DNA of 64,000 nt, taken from positions 21,301,332-21,365,331 of the forward strand of contig CM040746.1 of NCBI GenBank assembly GCA_022829145.1. Reading direction: 5' to 3'. Position 1 is the first letter of the stretch; every line of letters begins with the position of its first letter. Shown here piece after piece: positions 17,401 to 45,600 of this stretch. Source of the stretch: Albula goreensis (lineage: Eukaryota; Chordata; Actinopteri; Albuliformes; Albulidae). The notes under the pieces are model-generated. The model saw nothing but the letters and a program-made list of their open reading frames with translations, made no database searches and was not told the origin of the DNA. Position numbers and translations under genes: made by a program.

Positions 17401-20400
17401 TAAGCATGGATGAGAATAGTGGCCATTAGAAAATAAGACATTCTCTGAGTAGCATCAGTCATGTAAGGCCATTTAAACAGCTAACCTGTACCCAACACGT
17501 TACACCTCATTCAGTATGTTGCTTTGATTTTACGGTGATGTTATATTGTGGTAGTGAGTGAGTGGGTGGTAGTGTGCTAGGACAATGGCATTGCTGCAGA
17601 GGAGCAAAAAATGGTACTGATTATACTAGTTTAGTACATTGTATCTGTATGCAAATATTTACCTTGACTTCAAACAACACAGTTTCCCTCTGGGATCAAT
17701 AAAGTATTATGTTGATAGGGAAGACAGTGTCTCCCTGAGAGTACACCATTTTAGGAGTTTCACACATCAGTTAGGTTCACGGGACTTCCATGAACATTTT
17801 GGTAGCAATGCAAACCTTTCAATCTTTCCATTCTGAGAAAACTCACATTTTACATGGTCAACAATACAATTGACAATAGACAGAAACAGGCAAAGCTGAC
17901 ATCAATATTTGGATCAGATGGCACCTTTCCGACATGTTTTCAAGTCTTCTGCTATGAAAGTATATCAAAGAGAACCAGTAGGTGACCACCAGCAGAGGAG
18001 TAAGCTATTGCTTTGCTCAGCAGACCTACCTTCATGATGTGGTTGAGTGCCGTTCTCCATGGTGATTCCCTTCCCCTTGTTAAAATAATAGCGAGCAAAC
18101 GGCTACAACAGATACAAGATACCATCATTACTGCACTTAAAATGAACAATTCTATTGAAATTGTTAGACTTAGTACATAACTTTCACGGCAGAGAATTTA
18201 GACCTGAGATGTGTTGAAAGGACTGCAGTAATCTGAAGATGACACAAATGATACTTCACCTGACTTCTAACTTCACTGGAAAAAGTGAGCTGATAATTAC
18301 AATCTCAGCAAGATGTTGAATGTGTTGAGCATGCTTTAGTTAGTATGCAGGAGCATCACCAGACAAACAGAGAGACTGGTGTTCACTCACCAGGTGTGGT
18401 AGAATTAAGTAGCTTATCAGGGTGACAATTGTCCCACCACATGGGGTAATGAAGTAGCCCAATGCAGCAGATTCTGGGTCTGTTCCACCTGAATACATGG
18501 ACAAACACCAATGAGCACATGCGTGTGAGTGCGCGCACGCTCAAAACTGCAAAAACACCTCAGTTGCTCAGATTCAAATATTTCCAATAGCATTTATGTA
18601 AAAGTATCTATTTAACTATCATGTATAGTTACACTGAACTCTACACTTAAATATTTTTTATTGATCAGTGAAATCTAAAAATGGTGATTCAACTGTAAAT
18701 GACAATAATGGTAGTGAGAAGATTTCTGTGTGCCATCTGTATTCAAATAGAGAATGCATGCAAACAGGTGGTGTGGAAATGCTGAAATGTGGTACTCACT
18801 GGAGATGGCTATCAACATAGCAATTGAAGCAAAGGTCCCTGCCAGCCCCTGTCCACTCATGAAAAGGACACTGTACTTGTGCGGGAGCTGTCCCACCAGG
18901 CCAAACAGACTTCCCTGATTCACTGCACCAAAAGCTGTACATTTAACAGTCTTAGGTAAGTAATGCATTCCATCATGGCACAGGTCATTGCTGACCTCAC
19001 ACTTAATACCTGCCCAACACTCCAGAGAAACAGGGTATACACACAAGGTCAATAATAATGAACCCCCCCTCCCTTTGGCCTCCACATTTTTAATCTGTGC
19101 ATCCAGATAACAGTAATGCCAAATATAACCGGAACTCCTGAGCAAACTGCTGGCTGCAGCTCGACCACGCCTCATTTGAAAAGGTCTAGAACCACCAGAG
19201 GTCAGTAATACAGTTGTACAAATAGACACTACAACACTTCAATGATGTATCAGAACTGCACTTAAACTGTCACTGATGAGATAAATGGTGTTGCTATGGT
19301 CACACCTTTACATAAATCTGATATACACTGTGATTACACATACAGGGTTATGCAAACACTAATATGACTTACAGTTGATGAACCATATAGTTGCCATGGT
19401 GACAGAGAAAAAGCGTTCATTATCCATTGGTACCCTGACCAGAGTGGCGTTGAGCATGAAGAGGAGGAGAATGAAGACCAGGCTGCCAGCAATCCGCATC
19501 TTCTCTGAGATCCTATCCAACCCCCAAACAATGAGAGAGACAGGGTTTTAAAAAAGTCAGATTATTGCTTTCACTATTCAATTTCACTTTCTCAGAATGT
19601 CTGGATTGTAGGAGCATTGTACTGTGAGATCTTGTTATAGGCAAGGGTTGTATATTCCTGCAGTTATTTCTCAACTAAGGACACCTGAGCTTTAGGTTAT
19701 ATACCTTAAATGTCCAAATACAGCTTTTCTGCACTTTGGTGCCCCTCCTCATCTAACAAGATCCCTAAGAGCCAAAGTGGACTACAATGTCTGGAGTAAA
19801 AAAGATTACAGGCCTCATCTTGGATAAAGAGTGATACTGGTTATGATACTATTGTTATAGTAACACTGATTATAGAATACTGGAAAGATTAAAGGGTTTT
19901 GTCTCATTAGACACCTTGAGTACATGTTTAGATAAATTACAGTGGAACCTCAGAGATACTTCACTCAGCATTGTGGATTAATAATTTAGCTGAATGTGGT
20001 TTTTTAAATTTAGCATACACAGTCAAGTTTTACAAAGTTCTTGTTTATGACTGATGCTAAAAGGCAAGCAAACACTGCATCATACTCTCCATTGCTTTTA
20101 AGAAATGAAAATTGGCTCTGCTAGCCCAGAATGCATTGCTCCGCAATTCCCAGTAGTCATTTCTCCTGTGTGCTCTGGCCACCCTGTGGTGGAGTAACCT
20201 TCCCAGAGAAGAGACAAGTCACCTGCTGGAACAGAAAACTGGCCTCTGCAGTTCAGTTCCTTTGCCCTTAACCCTGTATAGCTCTCTGTCTAGCAATTAA
20301 TAAATTATATAGTTTGTTTGTTTCTTTGTCACTGGATTTGTCATTGTACTTCTTTTGGTATGGGTGTTATCTGAGAAAGAATCCCCAGCTAAATATTAAA

Positions 20401-23400
20401 TTTTCACATTTGTTGCCTTTTTGGATTTTCTTGCATCAGTTTAGTACTTCTCTAGCATTCTAAGGTTGACTTCTCTTGTGTTAGGTCTTCACTGCTGGCA
20501 TCTGGGTACAATGTCCTATTATACAATCCTCATGGGTGACTATACAGCAGTTGATGGTGGTCAAGACCTCACATCAATCACATTTTCTGTAAAATCTAAT
20601 GTAGAGGTCCATTTCCTCGGGTGTCACAGATCTGCAGTACAAAACTGAGTAACTAATTGACCAGTCCAATTCCTAGTAAACCACTCTAAGGGGAGTCTCA
20701 TGCACACACACAAATGACATGCATTCAATGTCATGGTATCATGTGCTTCCAAGTCAATTTACAAATGCAAACTTTCTATGCACAGAGAATCTCACTATAA
20801 CCTTTACCCCCAAAAGCTAGGAGTAAAAGCTTAGAGATTGAGGCCTACGGCATTTTTTCTGGTTGAGACACCTCTGTGGTGAACACCAAATCCATGCTTG
20901 CCGGTTCAGACCTGAGTGACTCACAATTGGCCATAGTGTTGCCCAGAGGGGGTGCACTTTGAGCACCCTGCAATCTCTACCTCTTGTACCTCTGGCACCT
21001 GTACAGTTCAGTGAGTGGATTGAAGAGTGAAGTGCATGATAGGATGTAGCCAAATCAAGGGCATACAGCAATGAGACCGGCCCACAGCTGCAAAGGAACG
21101 GTCTACATCGTAAGGGAAAAATTATCCTGGATCTGATATCAAGCAATCATATACAGGCAGCATCTGTCCTCACCGCTGATACAAGAAGGAGTTGAGAAGA
21201 GTGAACAGCAGCAGTGGGAGCTGAGATAGTAGAGTCAACCAGTTGCTGAAATGGTATTCCTTATGAGGTACTGCTGTGCCATTGATCCACTCTGTGGTGT
21301 TGAGACGATGCTGGAAATACTGCATGAAGCAAAATAAGTGTAAGAGAGCGGTGTAAAAGATTTCATATTCAAAAGGCATTTCATAAATCAAACCATGGAA
21401 AGTGTAGTTAGATGTGCTGTACCTTGCTCACATCAAGCTACCCTGCACAAAGCAGACTTTAACTGTTCATTCAAGAGTCAGACAGTACATTCAACCCCTT
21501 CCGATTGTTCAAATCTGTCCAGGAACAATGTTAAGAGTGTATTCCCTTTAACACGCTTTGATATAGTCAAGCACTATGGTCCACACTCAGCACATAGTTA
21601 AATCACTTGCATAGTATATACATGACACCAAAATTACACAGTAAAAGACTTAAATGTCATTGTTCAACAAGTCAATCAAATCAGGAATGCTGGCCACATC
21701 ACGAGCGTTTCAAAAAAAATGAAGCTTGACACAGCGGGGGAGGATTACTACATGTCAGAGAAGGCCTCAAATTTTACAACCCACCCTCTTAGGTCAATGC
21801 TCCATTAGAACAGATTATGATTAAATGTAGTTCAATGTTTTAATATGGAATTACACATTAGAAATACATTTCTCTATAAAATCGAAGCACTTTCAGATGA
21901 CACTGAAAAATCTTTTTTTGTATTTCATATTTTCAGACACAAGTACAGAGTAATTACATTTTAGAGGCTTCAAATCCAAGTCATGCTTAAAACAATAGGC
22001 TACTATTATTCAGATATAGCCTCTCTCTCCCCCTCTCTCTGTCTCTCTCAGGGGACTTAAGTTTTTGTCCCAGACTGTTCCTCAAAAACGTGCTGAAGGT
22101 CCCTTTATGAGCCTCCGATTGAGAAGCGGATGGTTGACCTCCAGTGGAGGATAATACATCGGGCTGTGACCACCAACAGGCACCTGGTGCACCTGGATCC
22201 TGCAGTGGGGGTGGTCTGTCCATTTTGTTCTTAAGTTGAGACACTTGTACATATTTTTGTTGAATGCATCCAATTAATGGGGTTATTTTTACTTTTAAAG
22301 GACTGGTTAGGTGAAGCTTTCACTTTTAAAATGTTCATTCTTCCCTCCCTCCCTCCCTCCCTCCCCTCCTCAATTAGTTTTATAGTGAGAAGAAATTACA
22401 CTTACTTTGAAACCCTGACGTTTTGAAAATGTAAAGGCAATAATGGCTTCTAACAACTTGCATGAAAGAATATAAAACCAATTATAAAAGGCAAATTGCA
22501 TGCAGCATAAGTAAATCAAATACCGAATGCCTATTGAAATTTTAAAAAAGTAAAACAAGAGAGACACACTTATCCATTGGCACTTGAATGGATAAAATTG
22601 TGCATTTATACAACTAGGTGATTGCTGAATAACTTTCAGGCTGAGATTCTGACTCAGGGTTGAAAGAAAAAACTTGAGTCTGCCAAATTTTGGACATAAT
22701 TAATGTATCCAACCCCCATACCACACTACCTTCAGTCTTGAAATTGGAAGAGTTTCTCACCGTTATTGCAGTCATGAAGAAGTTCCATGGCAGGAGTGTT
22801 CCCAGACCCAGGATGAAGAAAATTATCCCTACCAAAGATCCACTGCACAAGCAAGATAATCATTTAATAACATGATTTTAACATTCCAAAACATCAACAG
22901 CTCATTCAAATACAATTACAAGTATAAGCTAGACATAATATAGCCATGGCAAATATTTGAAAAAGACAAAACAGGGAGGAAAGAGGGAAAGGAGCTTAAA
23001 AGGTACAGCTAGGTTAATACTGATATGTGGAAAATCTCCATTACATAAATGAGGGATTAAAAATGAACAAGAAAAACAAACAAGTACTTATTACAAATAA
23101 CTATTAACAAAGAACTTGTTAAAAATAACTGGAAGCAAGCCACAATGTTATTATAGACTGGATAGGGGTGCTGAAAAGGGTATAGTGTTTGAAAACAAAG
23201 CTAGTGATGAACATTGCCACGACTGATTCTATTAGATTCAAGTACACAGTCAAAAGTGGAATTTCTCACTGCTCTGGGAAGCCACCGCATGTCTGAGTTC
23301 AGAGCAATGCTTAAAATTCAACTCCAGGGTATACACAACACCTGATATTAACTCTACGCTGCACAGTTGTGTCAGGAGTCTGAACATTTTCTGCATTTTT

Positions 23401-23650
23401 TGAGTATGCCAAAACGTGATCTATCAGCTCTCATTCATGTTGGCTAATGAAAGGAAAGACTGGCATTATTTACCACTTTAACAGCAGGATCCTACATCTG
23501 GAATTAAGTTCTTTTGGAACATTTGATTTAACCTTGGAATTCATGTCTAAATGTACTGATTGAAATGTTATTTAAATTTGTAACTAGTTTACTCATTTTT
23601 GATTATTTTGCTGTGTCTACATTGGTAGTTTAAGAGTACCTGACAACTGC

Positions 23651-23681
<31 letters not shown>

Positions 23682-24092
23682 AATCAAACCAACTTCCACT
23701 CATTAAAGGGAAGTTTGGGGAAAAGCTAGATAAAAGGATCAACGGACTATACAGTTAGGGTCTTTCATCATTGGACATCAGCAAGGGATTCTCGCAAGAC
23801 AAACAGCAGACAACCAATGAGCAGGAGGCTCCTGAATGCCCAGCCGAACTTCAGTTATTTCTAGTGCTACTAATGAATGCTTCCATTGTTTATTCCAACA
23901 AGGTATAACAATTATGTTTTTACTGTACACAAGTAGGCACCATTGTTTCTGTTGCATTATGTCAATCCCTTCAAAATTGCTACTTTTAAATTGGCCCCTA
24001 TGTTTATGACTTCTAGAAGGCGAAGTATTTTTGAACTTCCATTATCAATAACAGACTTACCGATCCACTGGGATGACAGCCTGAGTCTTCAT
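14424..24092 (-). CDS. slc29a2: Equilibrative nucleoside transporter, ENT2 type (SLC29 family)
   Basis: This carrier moves nucleosides and nucleobases down their gradient across membranes. Coding exons in transcript order: 24061-24092 (ATG 24090-24092), 22761-22842, 21174-21319, 19373-19512, 18800-18934, 18391-18488, 18030-18102, 17204-17397, 16360-16462, 16034-16119, 15223-15422 and 14424-14535 (TAG). They total 1401 nt, 466 residues (human ENT2: 456), and every junction is in phase. TM1 (about 14-40) carries FILGLGTLLPWNFF. Two N-glycosylation sequons (NTT 45, NGT 51) lie in the first outside loop. FINSF and GSLFG (about 131-145) are in TM4. A long polar cytoplasmic loop runs about 219-300. 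The C-terminal half has FNIMDWL and GALMTFFLSLGLS. NNW-like NWLTLLSQLPLLLFTLLNSF, ALGYFITPC and LPHL-FARYY favour ENT2 over ENT1. ENT1 is the alternative, and two drug-related residues are ENT1-like (see findings). Confidence 0.93.
22341..22370 (+). repeat. (CCCT)n microsatellite
   Basis: About six CCCT units in an slc29a2 intron. Confidence 0.9.
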
Positions 24093-24114
24093 TCTTCAAT
24101 GGGTTATGCAGAGT
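24090..24114 (-). other. slc29a2: slc29a2 start-codon exon: acceptor and start context
   Basis: After the acceptor AG (minus strand, 24116-24115) come 22 untranslated bases, then the ATG with A at -3. The following codons give MKTQAVIPVDR. The phase-2 donor at 24060 joins exactly to the TM1 exon at 22842. The next in-frame methionine lies inside TM1, so this start is the only reasonable one. The N-terminus has about the same length as in mammalian ENT2. Confidence 0.8.
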
Positions 24115-25849
24115 CTAAGGCCCATAACAGAGAGTAAGTCTAATTTAATCAAACCAATTAACATACACATCTTTTTCAATTTTGGGGGCATAATCATGAA
24201 TAGCACTACCAGTACCCAATGTTTATTTTAGATCTGGTTACCCTCTGAACAGCAAGTTGAGCCTAACCATTTTTTTAAACATTAAAATGATTATCCAGTC
24301 CATTGGAAACAAGCAATTTCCCCCAAAACTGCACTGCACCTGAATATGAACAGTGATAAAAGCCTTTTACAAAATAGCATTTTCTTTGGAGAGTCTGATT
24401 CACGATCCTCCAATTATTCAGCGTATGTGTACAACTGAGGACTTGGCAGTAACTTCAGAAACTCCAGACTGTTTACTGGTCAAGACACCTTTATCATTAG
24501 TCATTTCTGCTGCAACATTTTAAGAAACATGAAACCTGAGATGCATACTTGTCACCACTTCACAGCCTCCATTTAGACAAAGTATAAATGTTTCATTTCA
24601 TTTTTTCAAATGGGGAGTTGACAAAGGATTGCAATACCTTGATTTGTACAGAAAAAAATAGACAAAAATTCTAGTGCCTCAACTGACCTGATTTTATATA
24701 TATATAAAATTGACTATTACAACTGGTTTTAAAGCACTCAGGAACTAAATGACTTCCTAAAACAATAGTCCTACGATCATTTTTATGAAAGCCTGCATGT
24801 TGAGGCTTCAGACAATGTCCTATGACTTCAGCAATTCAAAGAATGTTCTTGATTAAGTTCGATCTATCCACCTCATAAACACATAATTGTTAGTTCGTTC
24901 TAGGACAACTTTAATATTTTACACACAGATGCAACTTAACCTTTCTTTATGTCACTTTACTGCAGCAGACCTAAGGAAAGCAATATTATATTTAATAGTA
25001 TTTGCTTAGTATAAACGTACATTTTTATCAAGTTTTACATTTACTGGTAAGTATTTGCGGAAAATGTGTGATGTCTGTGACTGCTGGCTGCTTCCCAATG
25101 AATTACGCTTTTAAGTTGAATTATCCAAAGACTTGACATGACTTGTCTGCATATCCAAAGATTTACACGGTTTTAATTCGAAATGCGTATCCGAGTTTAA
25201 TGGTCTGAAGTTGAGATGCACATCCACTGATTTTAAACGGTTTGAGGTTGTAAAGATGTGAAGCGGAAAAAGATTGTTTGCAGTTGGCAGCAGGCCACTT
25301 GATTGTGAGTGAGACCAAAAGCTTGTGTAGGTGTTCTCTTGCACTCGAGAGCAGTTACATTTATATTAAGACATTCTGGAATACGCTGAGCTACGTAACA
25401 GGTCTACACTCAGGTTTGCACTGTCTCCATGTAATACTTACCCAATATATCACTGAATGGCGGTCTTGGGTCTGTGGAGTTTATATTTATGCATTTTAAA
25501 CTTTAAGGAACATTGAGATTTGTTCATACGATACACGGGCTTCCCAAAAGATTATGTAACACTGGGATATTATCGTAAAAGACAAAGTGCCTTATTATGC
25601 CTGACACATCTTGGAATTAACATTTTCATTTTGTATTTAAAACTGAAACCTAATCATACAAAGTATATACACATATTAGTGATATCAGTGTTGTCAATCT
25701 GCACGCAGGCATGAGATTCGTGAATCTCACATCTTTAAATTTATCACTGCTACCATTCACCAACACTGACACAAAATAATTTCCTAGTTAACTGAACATA
25801 TAGCAAAAGCTGTATCAACCCATAGCGTCCCCCTTCTCCGAACACTTAC

Positions 25850-25980
25850 CTGTATGTCCTTGCGAGAGAGAGACTTAATTAGTAAGGTCAGAGGGAAAAG
25901 ATGAAGACAGTGCCGAATGAAGAGTCCCAGGGCAACAGCTCCGCCGTGGTATGAAGTGGGCAGCGGCAGACTGAGATCGT
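25850..25980 (-). other. slc29a2: Probable 5' untranslated first exon of slc29a2
   Basis: On the minus strand a strong donor (ACAG then GTAAGTG) lies at 25848-25850. The sequence before it (about 25850-25980) is richer in GC than its surroundings and has no ATG. The translated first exon at 24061-24114 has an acceptor (CCTTAG) at 24115-24116, so a noncoding exon spliced into it is required. The transcription start is not defined by sequence, so the upstream limit is approximate. Confidence 0.45.
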
Positions 25981-27592
25981 GGTGCGGCTACTTAACGCGA
26001 GTAAGTAATATGCGTGGAGGTTGGGTCGTTTCTTGGGTAGTACATGATCAGCGTCACCAGCGTTATACTACCCTTCACGCTTCAGCGTGATAAATAGCTT
26101 TTCGCTACTGAGAAGCGAGACCCGTGCACCACACGCTGAATAATTTCATAAAACTATTTCAGTATCTTTAAATAAAACCAGTTAGGCTGCTCAAATCAGA
26201 GAGTTTCATACAAAACAAATGCCAAACATACCAAAGACAAAACTTCCAAAACTACAGGTCAAAAGAAAGATTCGGCAGAGCTAGATGTGATCGACACCTG
26301 GTTAACTGATTAAGCAAATGAGTCGAGTATTAAAGTGATGCGATTATGTACAAGCATAGGTTTTAGATACGTCGTATGACTCCGTAAAATGCCCGAACTA
26401 TCTCTCTATCTCTTGATCATTTTCCTACAAGACGGGAGCGATATATATTATTATTGTTCTAGATGGTTATCGCTGTTATTGATAAACCCATTTAAAATAA
26501 AATAATACAAGATAATTCTTCTCCCCTGCATTACAAAATCCAACAATTGGACAAGCATTCATGCTAATTGCCTCTTTCGAACAAAGGGATTTCTGTTGTA
26601 TAACCTTTCGTTGACCATCCCGTCGACCACAAGATAATAGAACAGGAACAACCGAACACTACAGCTTAATTAGCAGGATGACACGCACACAACCATTTCA
26701 CTACACTACTGCCCCTAATATGGTGCGATTTGCTTGAAAACCAGCAAGGGCATTCCTGACATGTAATTGAATACAGTAGAGATGTTATAAATTGTCATTA
26801 ATGTGAAAATCTTTTCTGCAACTAATTTCAGTTCTTTTATCAACAGAGAAACACTTTCTGAACCTGGAGTAATGTATATAGTCATTAAACATCAATTATG
26901 ACGTATGTAAATTATAAATAACACTTTAACAAACAGACAGACCTCAGGGCATTATATTATACCACATCATACTACTGTATACCGCTAAAATTGCCTTTAA
27001 CATTACAAACCATCAACAACATTTAATATTTAAAAATGTATATTGGAGCCTATGAACCTCTGGGAATTCTGGTGTTAAATGAAGGGGGGAGGGATCATTT
27101 CAGTCACCATTCACATGCACCCCTCACCAGATGGATGTACAGCACATATTTTGCACCATTAGCAGAATGCTTGCCACATATTATTTGAAGTGGAGAGAGA
27201 GGCGTCATGACCTTTTTCTTGTATTAGTGAAAGACCGCATCCTCTGTTCTATATTGACTTCACCACTGCTTGGTTGTTCAGCTTGGCCCATAGAAGGCTG
27301 CCATCTACTGGCCTTCCAACACCATTCCCAGCAGTGTTTGGTACCAGTTAATGCAAATATGCACCTGCTTAATGTCAATTATTTGGTGTCCTCATAATTG
27401 AGTGACTTGACCAGTGTCTTTAAATACATTACATGCATGCTGCTAATATTAATGTTGACTATGCATTATGTGTTTAGATGATACTAATGTTAATACTTTC
27501 CATTGCGAGTGTGTGCAAGTGCAGTGATCTCGTCACAGGTAATTCATGATGAAGCTGCATGTAATGACAAGTTCTTCAGATCTTTTCACAAA
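25981..27592. other. Intergenic: slc29a2 promoter side / calpain 3' flank
   Basis: About 1.6 kb separates the likely slc29a2 first exon from the calpain poly(A) region. I see no gene, RNA or clear repeat. The first few hundred bases upstream of the exon (25981-26150) contain several CpGs and would hold the slc29a2 promoter; no TATA box was recognised there. Confidence 0.45.
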
Positions 27593-27598
27593 TTTATT
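27593..27598 (-). terminator. Candidate poly(A) signal of capn1
   Basis: AATAAA on the minus strand (TTTATT on +) about 800 bases beyond the stop codon at 28392. It would give a 3' UTR of roughly 0.8 kb. Other AT-rich hexamers nearby make this uncertain. Confidence 0.4.
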
Positions 27599-28391
27599 TT
27601 TCAAAAAGTATTTTAATCTGTTAAAAATATGGAAAAGAACAACAGAAAATATCTGACAAAGTACTGCAGTCTTACCCAGAGAGGGTTCATATGAAAAAAG
27701 AACAGGAATGCAGTTTAAAAAATATTGCTGAAAAGCCATTTTGGTGATTATAATCTGCTTCTGGGTAGAATGGTTTTGGTCATGTTTTCTCTTATGACAA
27801 AGTTCTCTTTAGATTAGGCTTTTTGAAGAGTAGTTGAGGGGAGGTCCCAAACGCTGTGGAGCCTTCAGTTGATTTAGCTTTTTCTGGAAGCTTTAATGTA
27901 TTTCACTTTTGGCTTGGGTGCCATGTGGCCTTTGAACACTGTCTGCTATCCCTGCAGCGCTGAGATGCCCTCAGTAATACTATTCTGTCATTATTCCAAA
28001 ACCTTTCGTCTGGTGATTATGGCACTAGCTTAGAGGAAAGACTCCCAACAGCAAGATAGCTGAAACGTAAGGGTGATCTTTTTGGCACAGATGTAAACTA
28101 AAATGTTGGATGTAAACTAATCTGGCAAGTGAACTGTAAAACAGCATTTAAATTCACTCCTGTGTATTTGCTATTGGCTTTAAAAACAACATAGAAAACT
28201 AATTTGTCCCTTTTAAATTGACATTAAAAACATTTTGGCACATGTGTCTCAGGTGAGGCCATGTAAACAAAACATAAGAGGCATAACTAAAACCATGGGC
28301 CCAATACCCAGGAGGGAAAAGTTACAACAAAGGCACTTGTGAAAATCCAGATGCAGTGGCCATGGTATGAGTGATGGCAAGTGCAATGGTC

Positions 28392-42639
<14,248 letters not shown>

Positions 42640-45600
42640 ATTCCCCTTTTCTGCCCAGCAACCAGTGTCAAGTGGATTTGGGGAGTCTGGAGGAACCAAT
42701 CAGACAAGATTTTAAGTCAGAACCATGCCAATGACAATGTGAAGAAGGTTGGAAATACAGGGTTTCACATGTCACTTGGGTGCAGAACCTGGGTTCTGTC
42801 CAAGCAGGCATGGCAGAGGTTAAACATGGACAGCAGTCCCTAGAGGGGCAACAATATTATTTGGGTGATAAACACATGCAAAGTTAAAATCTCAACTGTC
42901 CAAAATATTATGGGCCTAAACAGAGCAACACTGAACTTGACCACAATGGCTCACTAAAGGAAACACCCACCATAAATGGCATTCTTCTTAAGAAATAAAA
43001 CAGAATAAAGCATGGGCAAATCTTTTGCATGATTTGGAATATCCCATGTGTAAATTATTAACTAAAAACCTGTGTGCATGTGTGCTATATCTGTGAGTGA
43101 ATGGCCAACACTGCTTTATTGTCTGAGACAAAATTTGCTAATTAATTTTGTTTAGAAGACGGTCAGCCAAGAAAGTCTGGGCACTGGTGTCACAGGGGAC
43201 ACAAATGGTGACAGGTGAGTAAACTGTGCCTCCTTAGTGTCAATTCATTACCAGCGCTAATCCCAACTGCATTCACATCAAGCTACAACAATGGCATACA
43301 GAATGACTGCTCGGGTGAACAGATGCTTCAGCAAACTACTAATTATCATTATGGTACCATTATGCCTAATTATGATATATGCTCTGGGGTACAGCTACTG
43401 TTTTGTATACTACTCCTGATGCTGAATTAAAGAACTTGCATCTTTCATAAAACAGTCAAGGACACTCATAGTTCTGTGAACATTAATATATTTATATACA
43501 AATTTGCATCTAATTTTAAAATGAAACCTAATATGATACACGTGTAATGCAAGGCCGGATAGCAATACCTACATTTCTACCTCTGTCTTTAACATTATTT
43601 TTTCTTCCTTTGTTTCATGTTACTCCTCTGATACACCGTCACTGGTGACTGTCTTGTTAGCATTCTGTATCTCCTCTCCTCCTTCTTTTACTGCACTGCT
43701 GCTTTACCTCTCTCAATCCACTGAATTTCCTGATATGTTCTTCATCCTAAAGTCATTCCTCTCCAATGAATACTCCATTTGTACTTTTTAATTCCATCTC
43801 CTTTCCTCACTGGTGTCCTCTCCACATGCCCCCCACCCCCACCCTGAAACATGCACAAATGCTTGAAATGGCAGAGGGATTACTCACAAGGTCCAAGCCT
43901 TTCAAACTGAATTTAGCTTTCTCCATTTTGAAAGTGCCTAGTTTCGTATACATCTGTCCCAGCAACCCATAAGCTATTCATTTAACAAGACTCAAGGAAT
44001 GTTCATATCCATGCTGCCACTAAACACAAACACAAGCTTGAGATAACAGGTTTCAGGTTATTATGTTGAGGTAAGGGCAGAAAATAACCAGGGTGTGTAG
44101 CAAAGAAATGAGCTGGAACAGAGCCAAACGTGTGCTCAACCTGTTGGTGGTAAATACATGTTGTTATAGATTCTCAAAGTACATGTAGGTCATACATTCA
44201 GTGGGTTCATACAGTATTCATATCCTGTTTCTTTTTCTCCACATTTTATTGTTTTAAAGACTTCATTTAAAATTGATTGATTTCATGTTTTGCCATCATT
44301 CTTTATCAAACATATTGTTAAAAATCTGCAGATGTATTAAAAATAAAAACCAGAAATATCACTTTTACATAGATATTTCAGTTACAATTGTAACTGTGTT
44401 ATAATATGGTAAACATTTGACAACTTGTTTTATTATGGGTACATTGATGGTAAAACAATCAATTTTTAATTAATACTCTAACACAAAAAAAGTTTGGAAA
44501 AGATGAGGGGACTTGAATAATCTTTGGCCTCTCTTTTTTTTATAAAATAAACAAAAAAGCCTAACTAGGGACAGGAGCTGGAAACTAGTAATAGCTAAAG
44601 TCTCTGTATGCAGAACATCAGCTATGTGAGCCTGGTGTGAACTGGCAGTAATGAAGCTATGTCTTTTGGCATTGTCCCTATTCAAATAAACATTAAATAA
44701 ATTAATAATACTTTCTGAATATGCTGTATGTTTTAACTTGTGTTAGGGGTTAGTTTCTTCTGCCACACTGTCTTTCTCACTGCTCTTCTCTACCTTTTTT
44801 TGCCTTATACTTTTCTATCCTCTCTTATTCTAATCCCTTGCAAGTTACTTCCTGTTTCTTTCCCTAGTCAAATTTAGAGGCGCTCCACTCAGGCTGGCTC
44901 TGATTGGCCCATTGTGAACAGTGAGGCCTGACAGCTGTGGCCAAACTTGAGCCACACCCATCTCAAATGCAAGCTGGGCCTTGCTCAGTGAGATGGTGTC
45001 CCTTTTATCTTGTGGTAATTTCCAGTGTTCTTCAGGGCCAACAGTATATCTAACAAATATTTAATGTCAATTGCTACATTTGTTGCTTTTGGACAAAAAT
45101 AATCTAGAACAACATCCATTAAGAACTGGAACAAGACCTGAGAGAGGCATCCACACAAGAAAGGGGCTAAAAACTTAAATCAATATTTCATAGTGTGTTT
45201 CTTGTGTGTAGCTATGGGCCCTTTAGCCACCTCACTGCAGGTGCCTGACAGATGTACAACGACAGGCAGTACAAGCCCCATATTCTGGTATATGGTACAG
45301 GAATAGAATGAGAAAAAAGATGCAATTGCCATACAAATGTAAAAGTCTGTTTTTGGTTGCAGTAACATTAGTAATAGCTGAAAATAAATGTGGAAACTGT
45401 GTAAAGACATCCTTCCCATTGATGCAAGGGAATAAAAGCTATTAATATCTATTGAGCAATTCTAACATACTTACTATTTCATCACAATGGCATGATAAGT
45501 TGGAATGATGTGGAATTGAAGGTTTAAATCCTGATTCAAAAAGGAAACGACAGCAGAAACATGGTGCATTACTGCCTCAAGTGATTGCAATGATTAGGAG

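Noticed and set aside
18675-19229. 184-codon open frame on the minus strand
   Set aside because: Only 18800-18934 is coding (an slc29a2 exon). The rest runs through both flanking introns, as shown by the acceptor at 18935-18936 and the donor at 18798-18799.
42640-42699. Upstream in-frame ATG that would lengthen the calpain N-terminus by 20 residues
   Set aside because: The added residues do not resemble calpains, and the downstream ATG has a good context with an acceptor-like AG just before it. Not excluded entirely.
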